Below, piece after piece: positions 9,020-17,685 of a stretch of DNA of 39,481 bases. The stretch comes from Gammaproteobacteria bacterium. GTDB taxonomy: Bacteria > Pseudomonadota > Gammaproteobacteria > Xanthomonadales > SZUA-36. The position numbers and the translations under genes were made by a program. The notes beneath the pieces are model-generated. The model saw nothing but the letters and a program-made list of their open reading frames with translations, did not search any database and was not told where the DNA came from. Numbering within the stretch: the first letter of the stretch is position 1; each line of letters begins with the position of its first letter. Location of the stretch: assembly GCA_024279945.1 (NCBI GenBank), contig JAJRRA010000030.1, positions 1 to 39,481 of the forward strand, read 5' to 3'.

Positions 9020-11155
9020 TTGGCGCAGGGGAGGCATGGCAATCCGTTCGCCGTGCTCGGGCGGCATGCCTGGAACGGTAAGGAAATATTCTGCTGTTTC
9101 CTGCCGCGCAGTCGCAATGTGTGGATCGAGGACGAGAGCCGGCCCATGGGCAGAGTGGAGGGGACGGACCTGTTTGAATTCCTTGCCGATAGCGGTGATA
9201 TTCCTGCCTGCTACCGCATCCTGCGGGAGGATGACAGCGGCCACCGTCACATTAACCATGACCCTTACAGTTTCCGGCCCATGTTGCAGCCCGATGAAAT
9301 GGAAGCCTTCAACCGGGGCGAGCACCGCAGTGCTCAAAAACTGCTGGGCGCGCGGCGGCATCTGCAAGATGGTGTCGAAGGCGTGATCTTTGCAGTCTGG
9401 GCGCCCAATGCCGGCCGCGTCAGTGTGGTGGGTGATTTCAATAGCTGGGACGGTCGCTGTCATCCGATGCGCCGGCATGTCCAGCAGGGCATCTGGGAGT
9501 TGTTCATACCCGGCTTACGGCAGGGGCCATATAAATATGAGATCCGCAACGCCCGGACCGGTGCGGTCTTCCTCAAGACGGATCCCTTCGCCAGCGTCTG
9601 CGAATACCGCCCGGCAACGGCCAGCCTAGTGCCACAGAAAAGCGACTACGACTGGTGTGATGGCAAGTGGATGGAGCAGAGAGTTACCGCCGACTGGAGC
9701 GGTAAGCCGATGTCCGTCTATGAGGTCCATCTCGGTTCATGGCGGCGTGCGCCAGATGGCAGTTTCCTGAATTACCGGCAGTTGGCGCAGGAATTGTGTG
9801 CTTACGTCAAGAAGCTGGGTTTTACCCATATCGAATTGCTGCCCGTTATGGAACACCCGCTGGATGAATCCTGGGGCTACCAGGTGACGGGCTATTTCGC
9901 GCCAACCAGCCGTTTTGGCCATCCGGATGACTTCCGGGCTTTCGTCGATTATTTTCACCAGAACGGGATTGCTGTGCTGCTGGACTGGGTGCCTGCCCAC
10001 TTTCCCCGGGATGATCATGCGCTGGCGGCTTTCGATGGCGAGGCGCTGTACGAATACCACCATCCGGTCATGGCGGAACACCGTGACTGGGGGACACTGG
10101 TGTTTAATTACGAACGTCGGGAAGTGCGCAGTTTCCTTATCTCGAGCGCCATCCACTGGCTGAGCGAATTTCACCTGGACGGACTGCGGGTGGATGCGGT
10201 CGCTTCCATGTTGTACCTGGATTTTTCGCGCCAGGGAGAGCAGTGGGTTGCGAACATATACGGTGGCAATGAAAACCTGGAAGCCGTAGATTTTGTCAAA
10301 AAGTTGAATGATGCCGTACGGGAGGAATGTCCTGGTTGCGTCATGATCGCGGAGGAATCCACTGACTGGCCAGGCGTGACCCGGCCAACATCCGAAGACG
10401 GGCTGGGCTTCCATCTCAAATGGAATATGGGTTGGATGCACGATTCCCTGGACTATTTCAGCAAGGATCCGGTCTATCGCAAGTTTCATCAGGGCCTGCT
10501 GACCTTTGGCCCAATGTATGTGTTCAAAGAAAAATTTGTCTCGCCGCTGTCACACGACGAGGTGGTCCATCTGAAGAAATCCCTGTTTGGCCGCATGCCC
10601 GGTGACGAATGGCAGCGTTTCGCCAATCTGCGCCTGCTGTTCACCTACCAGTGGACTTATCCTGGCAAGCAACTGTTGTTTATGGGGGGTGAATTTGCCC
10701 AGGAAACCGAGTGGGATTCGGCGCATTCGCTTCCGTGGAACCGCAGCAGGGAATGTTATCCCGCCGGGGTCTCCGGCTTGCTGTTGGATCTTAACCATCT
10801 GCAGGCCGTACATCCGGCATTGAGCCAGTGGGATTGTGACAGCCGCGGCTTTGAATGGTTAAACGGGGACGATGTGGAACAGTCGGTGATTTCCTTCGTC
10901 AGGAACAGCGAAAATGAGTCCCTGCTGGTGGTGCTGAATTTTACCCCGGTGCCGCGGCTGAACTATCGGATTGCTGTGCCTGAAGCCGGTATGTATCAGG
11001 AAATATTCAATTCCGATGACAATTCCTACCAGGGTTCCGGCATGGGCAACCCGGATTCGCTGAAGTCAGAGGCGGTCGCTTACTGTGGTCGGGAACACAG
11101 TCTGTGCCTGACGCTTCCGCCGCTGGCGGGTATCGTATTGAAGTGTCAGTCCTGA
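9020..11155 (+). CDS. glgB: 1,4-alpha-glucan branching enzyme
   Basis: GH13 branching enzyme, about 711 residues from the TTG at 9020. It makes alpha-1,6 branches in glycogen. The N-terminal GRHGNPFAVLGRH and the CBM48 region (VWAPNAGRVSVVGDFNSWDG) precede the GH13 barrel. LRVDAVASMLYLDFSR has the nucleophile Asp at about 392, IAEESTDWPG has the acid Glu at about 445, and PLSHDEVVH has the transition-state His/Asp. The start is uncertain. The frame is open back to 8945, and residues ITAADLAQLAQG just before and around the TTG look like the family N-terminus, but no ATG, GTG or TTG lies upstream in frame. A GGGG at 8963-8966 is 8 bases before an ATC codon at 8975, so a rare non-canonical start is possible. 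The end is convergent with the membrane glycosyltransferase, 8 bases away. Confidence 0.95.
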   Translation: MAQGRHGNPFAVLGRHAWNGKEIFCCFLPRSRNVWIEDESRPMGRVEGTDLFEFLADSGDIPACYRILREDDSGHRHINHDPYSFRPMLQPDEMEAFNRGEHRSAQKLLGARRHLQDGVEGVIFAVWAPNAGRVSVVGDFNSWDGRCHPMRRHVQQGIWELFIPGLRQGPYKYEIRNARTGAVFLKTDPFASVCEYRPATASLVPQKSDYDWCDGKWMEQRVTADWSGKPMSVYEVHLGSWRRAPDGSFLNYRQLAQELCAYVKKLGFTHIELLPVMEHPLDESWGYQVTGYFAPTSRFGHPDDFRAFVDYFHQNGIAVLLDWVPAHFPRDDHALAAFDGEALYEYHHPVMAEHRDWGTLVFNYERREVRSFLISSAIHWLSEFHLDGLRVDAVASMLYLDFSRQGEQWVANIYGGNENLEAVDFVKKLNDAVREECPGCVMIAEESTDWPGVTRPTSEDGLGFHLKWNMGWMHDSLDYFSKDPVYRKFHQGLLTFGPMYVFKEKFVSPLSHDEVVHLKKSLFGRMPGDEWQRFANLRLLFTYQWTYPGKQLLFMGGEFAQETEWDSAHSLPWNRSRECYPAGVSGLLLDLNHLQAVHPALSQWDCDSRGFEWLNGDDVEQSVISFVRNSENESLLVVLNFTPVPRLNYRIAVPEAGMYQEIFNSDDNSYQGSGMGNPDSLKSEAVAYCGREHSLCLTLPPLAGIVLKCQS

Positions 11156-11163
11156 GCCTTATC

Positions 11164-13305
11164 TCAGGGCATTTCGGATCGTTTGAGTGGGCCTGCCAGT
11201 AAGTGGGCTTTCCGGACGGATTTTCCACGACCGATCGCGTAGTAAATGGTCCGGTCCGGAAAGCTCCGCGCCAATTCACGGTTGGCTGTACTTCCAAGAT
11301 CACGGACAAACAGTGGTCCATCGCCGGCCAGGTCGGGTGAGTTGTAAATAAAGGCACTGCCAAAATCGGATTTTCTTTTGCTCTTAATGAAGATCAGGCT
11401 GTCTGAAAAATCACCGGTCTCCAGCAGTTCCCGGTAATCGCCGTGGCCTCCCCGGAACTCGTGGTACTTGGTGACGCCCCGCCAACTGGTGAATGAGATC
11501 GTTGCAAAGAGGCACAATACCGCAAGCCCGATGTAGACACGGTATGGCGCATGGTCGATTTCCGGAACCGATTGCAGACGCTCCTGCAAAGTTTCGATCC
11601 CCCTTACGCTCAGATAAATCATCGGTATGAAGACCATAAACCAATAGCGCGGGCCGATATAAAATGCGCCGCTGAACCAGTACAGGCTGTACGTAGCAAT
11701 GATGGCGACAAGCACGGAACTCATGAGCAAATCAATGCGGGTTTTCCGCCCGCCCGCAAAGTGCAGTGCGGCAAGAAACAAGGATCCCACACCCCAGCCG
11801 AAGAGGTCGAAGTTCAGCGTGTAGAAATTCTGATGAATATGAATCAGGGCTTCCTTGACACTGTGTCCCGGGTAAAGATCAATGTTCCCCCACAGTTCTT
11901 TGGGCCCAATGTCCGCAGCGAAGCCGAGTCGATTCGACCCCACGTACCAAATGTCATTAAAGTAATTTCTGATTGGAGTGGTGAACAGGTCGCCGGTGAG
12001 TGCGTAGTTGTAGGGGAAAAGCAGGGCGCCGGTGCAGATACAACCGAGGCCGTAGGCAAGAGTAAAACGCCATTTTTTGGCGTCCTGCATCAACAGGCAC
12101 CACAGTCCGGTGACCAGACCCACGACCAGACCATCGAGTGGCCGGGTAAGAAACAGCAGGCCCATGGTGATTCCGCCGAGGAACGCCAGTGCGGTGAGTC
12201 CGTTTTTTCGGGCACAAAGCAGAGCAAGCCACGAAGCCAGTACCAGTGCAATGGTAAAGGTATGACTCATCATCGAAGCAGAGGCAGTCAGGAACCAGGG
12301 GGAAGAAGCCATCAGAATAACGGCGATGTTGGCGAATTTTTCACTGATGAGCAGGCGGAAAAAGCGGTGTGCAAGAAGAATGGACAACGCCGCAAGAATG
12401 GGATTGACCAGCCAGGCGGCATCAAGCCAGACACCCAGCGTGAGCAGGCCGGGCCACCCGGGAGGGAAAATCGAAAACCACTTGCCGTCAAAAGCATGAA
12501 GGAATTCGTAGTTCACCGCCGCCAGGATTTCCGGCGGTGGGATTGGATTACTCAGCCGGCCCAACAGAAACGTCTTGGCCTGAAAGATATAGGCAAGTTC
12601 GTCCGGCACGTGTGGAACGCGTTCAAAGGCGTAGACGCTGAGACTGATGGTGACAACCAGAACCCAAAGGGCCATCAGATAGGGAGTGAAACGCCATAGC
12701 GTCGTAAAAACCATCCTGCCGGACGAGCGGATTCCCGGTCCACCAGGCTGTGTTGCCGCAACACTTTTGCCGATGGCCACCACGGTGGCGAGATTCAGCA
12801 GGAACAACAGGCCGGCCCAGAATTCCTGCTCGAAAAAATAAGGAATATTATTGATTTTGTTCATCACCGGAGTGGCGAAAACCAGGACCAGTAAAATTGC
12901 GGTGAGCAGTGGAAATGGCCCGAATTGCCGTAGCCTTTTCCCCATGTCACTCAACGTGCTGTTTTTGGTCAGAGACGCGGCAGTTACGGCGAATTGCAGA
13001 ATGATCGTTCCCAGCAGTAACTGCTGAAAAACAGAATTCAGTTGAAAATGAAGTGATTGAAACCACAGTGGCTGAGTCAGGGCGAGTTGGGAAGATGCGC
13101 CAATGAAGAAAGCGGTGCTGAGGACGGCGGTGCTGAACCAGGGTGTTCCTGCAGCCAGTACGCTTGGGCCCAGGCCAATCACGACCATGATCAGCCACCA
13201 GTACTGAGTATGGGAAAGATCCTGGTACTGTGCCCAGATAAAAAGGATCTGCAGTGCCGTGATGGCCGTCAGTTTGATTGCAAATCGGATGCCGGATAGT
13301 GCCAT
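11164..13305 (-). CDS. Membrane glycosyltransferase of the GT-C / GT39-like class
   Basis: 713 residues with many hydrophobic helices. After an N-terminal block of about six membrane segments comes the region HVPDELAYIFQAKTF, with an acidic pair in the first large loop. PPGWP and a long helical core follow (LLFLTRPLDGL and SGAFYIGPRYWFM). Acidic residues in the first periplasmic loop are the hallmark of GT-C transferases such as PMT and ArnT, which use polyprenyl-phosphate sugars and act at the outer face of the inner membrane. The acceptor is unknown. It is the last gene of the glgP-UbiA-GtrA-GT operon, and its ATG directly follows the GtrA stop. The functional class is inferred from topology and the loop motif rather than from a close match. 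Confidence 0.75.
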   Translation of the reverse strand: MALSGIRFAIKLTAITALQILFIWAQYQDLSHTQYWWLIMVVIGLGPSVLAAGTPWFSTAVLSTAFFIGASSQLALTQPLWFQSLHFQLNSVFQQLLLGTIILQFAVTAASLTKNSTLSDMGKRLRQFGPFPLLTAILLVLVFATPVMNKINNIPYFFEQEFWAGLLFLLNLATVVAIGKSVAATQPGGPGIRSSGRMVFTTLWRFTPYLMALWVLVVTISLSVYAFERVPHVPDELAYIFQAKTFLLGRLSNPIPPPEILAAVNYEFLHAFDGKWFSIFPPGWPGLLTLGVWLDAAWLVNPILAALSILLAHRFFRLLISEKFANIAVILMASSPWFLTASASMMSHTFTIALVLASWLALLCARKNGLTALAFLGGITMGLLFLTRPLDGLVVGLVTGLWCLLMQDAKKWRFTLAYGLGCICTGALLFPYNYALTGDLFTTPIRNYFNDIWYVGSNRLGFAADIGPKELWGNIDLYPGHSVKEALIHIHQNFYTLNFDLFGWGVGSLFLAALHFAGGRKTRIDLLMSSVLVAIIATYSLYWFSGAFYIGPRYWFMVFIPMIYLSVRGIETLQERLQSVPEIDHAPYRVYIGLAVLCLFATISFTSWRGVTKYHEFRGGHGDYRELLETGDFSDSLIFIKSKRKSDFGSAFIYNSPDLAGDGPLFVRDLGSTANRELARSFPDRTIYYAIGRGKSVRKAHLLAGPLKRSEMP

Positions 13306-13725
13306 TTATCCAGCCGCCTTTCGAAAGGTAATGCGCTGGTGGCCAATGTAGTTGCCGACGGCGCCTGCTGCAATTCCGAGTGCATGACCTGTCGCGGCAG
13401 CCCACTCCGGACCGACACCCATGTTCAATAATAGCTTACGTCCGAGTATAGCCCCTGCAGTGGTTATCACCACGCCAAGCAAATTGACCAGGATGAAATC
13501 GATGATTTTTCGCCAGAGTGGCCGCTCGGATCCGGGGAAAACCCAGCCCTGATAAAGGATAAACCCCAGGGTCATCCCAATCGCCATCGCCAGAATAACC
13601 GACAGTTCATAGCTGAATACGATATTCAGTGGAAAACGCACCAGCCAGTTGAGCCCGGCGGCCAGACTGCCGGCAATGATGAACTTTGCTTTCGGGCTTT
13701 TTATCCGGGCTGCGTTCAATGTCAT
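13306..13725 (-). CDS. GtrA-like membrane protein
   Basis: 139 residues with four hydrophobic segments (roughly 14-34, 40-60, 75-95 and 108-127) and little else, fitting the GtrA/DPMS family. In characterised members these small proteins help move polyprenyl-phosphate sugars across the inner membrane. The conserved family feel is in NWLVRFPLN near the first helix, GFILYQGWVF between helices 2 and 3, and GNYIGHQRITF at the C-terminus. It lies between the UbiA fusion (3 bases upstream) and the GT-C gene (no gap). This suits a flippase step between sugar-lipid synthesis and transfer. Confidence 0.8.
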   Translation of the reverse strand: MTLNAARIKSPKAKFIIAGSLAAGLNWLVRFPLNIVFSYELSVILAMAIGMTLGFILYQGWVFPGSERPLWRKIIDFILVNLLGVVITTAGAILGRKLLLNMGVGPEWAAATGHALGIAAGAVGNYIGHQRITFRKAAG

Positions 13726-13728
13726 AGT

Positions 13729-15180
13729 TCAGCTTAGCCAGGCCATAAAAAAGCAGACGGTAGCTGCGGCAAACAGGGCCAGGCTGGCTCCATCCCTGAG
13801 TGCGAACAGCACCGGGTCATCGTCCATCTCGCCGCGCTGGCATACCAGCCAGATCCTGTACACGAAAAGTTGCAGGATGATTGGAAAGCCCCACAGCCAG
13901 GAAACATTACCGTAAAAAGTCTGTTGAAATGCATCCTCAATCAGGTAAAGCACCATGATGAGAACGGCGCCGATACCGGTTGCCAGCCCTGCTCCCAGCA
14001 CCAGGGGCGCGTCCGTTACGCGATAGCCACGACCGGCCAATTCCAGATTTGCCGTACCCTTGACCCGTTGAATTTCCACGTAACGTTTTGCCAGGCTCAA
14101 AGAGCTGAAAAAGAACATGCTGAAGACGATCAGCCAGGCCGAAGGAGTAGCGCCTGAAGCAACGATTCCGATGATCAGCCTGAGGCTGAAAAGCGAGGCA
14201 AGGACAAAGCTGTCAATGAGCGGCGCCCGTTTGAGGGCAAAAGAGTAGGACAGGGAGACTGCAAGGTAGAGCGCAATGGCGGTGAACACGCCTTCCCCGA
14301 CGATCGCTGCAATGGCGAAACCGAGGGTCAGCGCCGCTGCTATAAATACCCCCGCTGTGTGCAGGCTCAAGGCGCCGCTTGCAAGTGGCCGTAATTTTTT
14401 TGACCAGTGTTGGCGGTCGTCACTCAAGTCCCACAGATCGTTGATGAAATAGCTTGACGATGCGACAAAGCCCATGGCAATGAAAGACAGCACGGTGGCC
14501 AGCACAGCCTGTGAATAAACCAACTGTCCGGACAGGATCAAGGGAATAAAAATCAGGCCGTTCTTTGCCCATTGATGCAGCCTGGCGCTGCGAACCAGGG
14601 CCGGCCATTGCGGTGGTCGGGGGAAGTTCCTGATCATTTTGCCGGCCTCTCGTGCACGGCGCTGCGTACTTTTGGAAGTATTTACCAGGACAGCAGCGGT
14701 GGCCTGGCGCCAGACGGGCAGGTCTGCAGCGCTGTTGCCTGCGTAGATGAAGCCCTGTGGAAACATGTCCTTGAGCAGCTTTGCCTTGGCCGCGCCCTTC
14801 AGATTGAGCTTGCCGTCACTGGCCAGCACACCATCAAAAAATCCACATCGATCGGCAATTTTTTCCGCCAGAATCTGGTCTGCTGCGGTCGCCAGGTAGA
14901 TCTTGCGACCGCATTCTTTTTCGCTCTGTACATAGGCAAGCAGATCCTGGTTGCAGGGAAGCAGGCTGACATCGAGATCGAATGCCATGGCCAGTTGTCG
15001 TTTCAGATAGCTGCGTCCCCGCAGTAACCAGCCAAGCACTCGAAACAGATTAAATAAATTCTTTTTCAGGTAATAAATCAAGGATTCTACAAGGAGATCG
15101 GTTTGCAGCAGGGTGCCATCAAGATCGATGACCATCGGGTCGACAGAGTCACTTTGCTGCGGGGGATGGGTTTGTTGCAT
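13729..15180 (-). CDS. HAD phosphatase-UbiA prenyltransferase fusion (polyprenyl-phosphate phosphoribosyltransferase-like)
   Basis: 483 residues in two parts. Residues ~16-190 form a HAD domain: motif I DLDGTLL (Asp19/Asp21), motif II around LATAAD, and motif IV YAGNSAADLPVW. From about 200 on there is a UbiA-type membrane domain with 7-9 helices and the prenyl-diphosphate motif NDLWDLSDD starting at about residue 247, followed by KLRPLASG. UbiA proteins with this signature include decaprenyl-phosphate phosphoribosyltransferase, which joins PRPP to a polyprenyl phosphate. The HAD part could then remove the 5-phosphate; that is inference. The ATG at 15180 is 3 bases after the glgP stop, and the later in-frame ATG (residue 16) is an alternative start. 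Confidence 0.82.
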   Translation of the reverse strand: MQQTHPPQQSDSVDPMVIDLDGTLLQTDLLVESLIYYLKKNLFNLFRVLGWLLRGRSYLKRQLAMAFDLDVSLLPCNQDLLAYVQSEKECGRKIYLATAADQILAEKIADRCGFFDGVLASDGKLNLKGAAKAKLLKDMFPQGFIYAGNSAADLPVWRQATAAVLVNTSKSTQRRAREAGKMIRNFPRPPQWPALVRSARLHQWAKNGLIFIPLILSGQLVYSQAVLATVLSFIAMGFVASSSYFINDLWDLSDDRQHWSKKLRPLASGALSLHTAGVFIAAALTLGFAIAAIVGEGVFTAIALYLAVSLSYSFALKRAPLIDSFVLASLFSLRLIIGIVASGATPSAWLIVFSMFFFSSLSLAKRYVEIQRVKGTANLELAGRGYRVTDAPLVLGAGLATGIGAVLIMVLYLIEDAFQQTFYGNVSWLWGFPIILQLFVYRIWLVCQRGEMDDDPVLFALRDGASLALFAAATVCFFMAWLS

Positions 15181-15183
15181 AAG

Positions 15184-17616
15184 TTAGTCGCAGAGCGAGG
15201 GTTTCGAGTGCCAGATATCCCGATCGTATTCCCGGATGGTTCGGTCGGAAGAAAACCAACCGACATTCGCGGTGTTCGCAATGGCTGAACGGAACCAGTG
15301 GTGGTAGTCGCGGTAGGCGGCGCCGACATCGTGTTGGCGCTCCATGTAGGAGCCAAAATCAGCGGCGATCATGAAGTAATCATGATGATAAAGGTTGTCC
15401 AGCAAGGGGCTGAAGCGCTGGGTGTCACCGCCTGAGAAAGTGCCTTTGCCGATTTCACCCAGCACCTTCGACAAGAGCTCATTTTCTTCGATAATCTGTC
15501 TCGGCTGATAGTCGCCCTGATGCCGCTCACGGACCTGGTCAGCGCTGAGGCCGAAGATGAAGATGTTTTCCTCCCCCACACGCTCGAGAATTTCAATGTT
15601 TGCCCCGTCCATGGTGCCAATGGTCAAGGCGCCATTCAGGGCCAGTTTCATGTTGCCGGTGCCCGATGCCTCCATGCCCGCGGTCGAAATCTGTTCCGAC
15701 AGATCGGCGCCGGGAATGATGACCTCGGCACGGGTGACGTTGTAATTGGGCATGTAGACCACTTTCAGCCGGTCGCCGATGACGGGGTCGTTGTTGACCG
15801 TTTGCGCGATGTCGTTGATCAGCTTGATGATCAGCTTTGCCGTGGTGTAACTGGGCGCCGCTTTACCGCTGAAAATCTTCACCAGCGGCAGCCAGTCCCT
15901 GTCCGGATTGGCGCGGATATTCAGATAGCGTGCGATCACCTGCAGGGCATTGAGCATCTGGCGCTTGTATTCATGGATTCGCTTGATCTGCACGTCAAAC
16001 AGGGCACCGGGAGAGACCACCATGCCGGTGGCCTCCCTGATGCTGGCGGCCAGTGCTTCCTTGTTCTTTTTCTTGGCCAGGGCGAAATCATCGAGGAAGG
16101 CGTTGTCGGCGGCGAAGGGCGCCAGGTTCTGAATCTGTTCCAGGTCGCTGATCCAGCCATCGCCAATGGCCGCAGTGATCAGGGTGGACAGTTCCGGGTT
16201 GCAATTGTGCAGCCAGCGGCGCGGCGTAATGCCGTTGGTCTTACTGACGATGCGGTCGGGATAAACCCGGTGCAGGTCCTTGAATACGGTCTGTTTCATC
16301 AATTCCGTGTGTAGCGCGGATACGCCGTTGACCTTGTGGCTGCCGATGAAAGCCAGGTTGCCCATGCGCACCACACCGCCATGGTCACTGGACAGGTCGA
16401 GCGCCCGAATATTTTCCGGCGCCACGTCAACCTGGCTGGATCGAAGCTCCTGAGCAAAGAAGTTGTCAATCTCCTCAATGATCTGAAAGTGGCGCGGCAA
16501 CACCGCCTGGAACATGTCCAGCGGCCATGTTTCCAGGGCTTCGGGCAGCAGCGTGTGATTGGTATAGGAAATACAGGAACGGGCGATTTTAAAGGCTGAT
16601 TTGGCGGGAATCTCGTGAATGTCAGTCATCAGCCGCATCAGTTCCGGAACGGCAATGGCCGGGTGCGTGTCGTTCAGTTGGATGGCCGCGTGATCGGGTA
16701 GTTGGTACAGGTCGTCGTGGGTGTCCAGGTAGCGGCGCAGCAGATCCTGCAGCGACGCTGAGGTAAACAGGAACTCCTGCTTCAGTCGCAGTTCGCGTCC
16801 CTGTGGTGTGGAGTCGTCGGGGTAGAGCACCCGGGTGAGGGTTTCCGCCCGCACTTCCTGCTGAGCCGCTTGCAGGTAATCTCCCTGGTTGAAACGGGAC
16901 AGGTCGAACAGTTGGCCCGGCCGCGCCGACCACAGGCGCAGCGTATTGATGTGTTTTGCGCCCCAGCCGGCAATTGCCATGTCCTTGCTGGCGGCGATTA
17001 CTTCCTCACTGGGTTGCCACCGTGCTGCGGCACAGGCGTTGGCATCGGCGCTGCCGCCGAAAGGAATAAGGTAGCGGCTTTCCGGGCGTTCGATTTCCCA
17101 CGGGTTGCCCCCCTGGACCAGCCAGTCTTCCGCCTCCTCGATTTGCCAGCCATCGGACAGGCGCTGGCGGAAAAGCCCGTGTTCGTAGCGCAAACCATAG
17201 CCAAAACCGGCGATGCCCAGGGTCGCCATCGAGTCCATGAAGCAGGCGGCCAGACGCCCCAGTCCGCCGTTGCCCAGTGCGGCGTCTGGTTCCTCGTTAA
17301 GGATTTCATCCAGGTCAATGTTCAGATCAGCCAGCGCCTGGCGGCATACTTCCGTGATGCCGAGGTTGGACATGGAATCTTCCAGCAGGCGACCAATCAG
17401 GAACTCCATGGACAGGTAGTACACTCGCTTGACGTCTGTTTCTTTAACCTGCCGCATGGTGGCCAGCCACGGATCCATTAAACGATCACGGACGGCCAGG
17501 GTGACTGCCACGCACCAGTCCCGGGGCACGGCGTACTGGGTATCCTTGCCGACCGAGTAGACCAGTCGCTGCAGAATATTCCGTTTGAGGTTTTCTTTTT
17601 CGAGTATGGGGACCAT
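15184..17616 (-). CDS. glgP: Glycogen/starch phosphorylase
   Basis: 810 residues from the ATG at 17616. GT35 phosphorylase, which releases glucose-1-phosphate from alpha-1,4-glucan chain ends. EASGTGNMKLALNGA carries the pyridoxal-phosphate Lys at about 657. GNGGLGRLAACFMDS, YGLRYEHGLF and NPWEIERPE are family signatures. The frame can be extended to a TTG at 17652, adding 12 residues, but neither start has a clear ribosome binding site; the ATG gives the better match to family lengths. It heads a tight minus-strand operon with the HAD-UbiA, GtrA and GT-C genes, and is divergent from recQ across only 69 bases. Confidence 0.95.
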   Translation of the reverse strand: MVPILEKENLKRNILQRLVYSVGKDTQYAVPRDWCVAVTLAVRDRLMDPWLATMRQVKETDVKRVYYLSMEFLIGRLLEDSMSNLGITEVCRQALADLNIDLDEILNEEPDAALGNGGLGRLAACFMDSMATLGIAGFGYGLRYEHGLFRQRLSDGWQIEEAEDWLVQGGNPWEIERPESRYLIPFGGSADANACAAARWQPSEEVIAASKDMAIAGWGAKHINTLRLWSARPGQLFDLSRFNQGDYLQAAQQEVRAETLTRVLYPDDSTPQGRELRLKQEFLFTSASLQDLLRRYLDTHDDLYQLPDHAAIQLNDTHPAIAVPELMRLMTDIHEIPAKSAFKIARSCISYTNHTLLPEALETWPLDMFQAVLPRHFQIIEEIDNFFAQELRSSQVDVAPENIRALDLSSDHGGVVRMGNLAFIGSHKVNGVSALHTELMKQTVFKDLHRVYPDRIVSKTNGITPRRWLHNCNPELSTLITAAIGDGWISDLEQIQNLAPFAADNAFLDDFALAKKKNKEALAASIREATGMVVSPGALFDVQIKRIHEYKRQMLNALQVIARYLNIRANPDRDWLPLVKIFSGKAAPSYTTAKLIIKLINDIAQTVNNDPVIGDRLKVVYMPNYNVTRAEVIIPGADLSEQISTAGMEASGTGNMKLALNGALTIGTMDGANIEILERVGEENIFIFGLSADQVRERHQGDYQPRQIIEENELLSKVLGEIGKGTFSGGDTQRFSPLLDNLYHHDYFMIAADFGSYMERQHDVGAAYRDYHHWFRSAIANTANVGWFSSDRTIREYDRDIWHSKPSLCD

Positions 17617-17685
17617 GTATGGGTACAATTGACAAACTGACACGCGATTCAACTACAGATCGCCAGAACGTGCAAGGGCATTTCC

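Noticed and set aside
11551-12699. 382-codon plus-strand frame opposite the membrane glycosyltransferase
   Set aside because: Composition is low-complexity and hydrophilic, as expected for the complement of transmembrane helices; no start signal.
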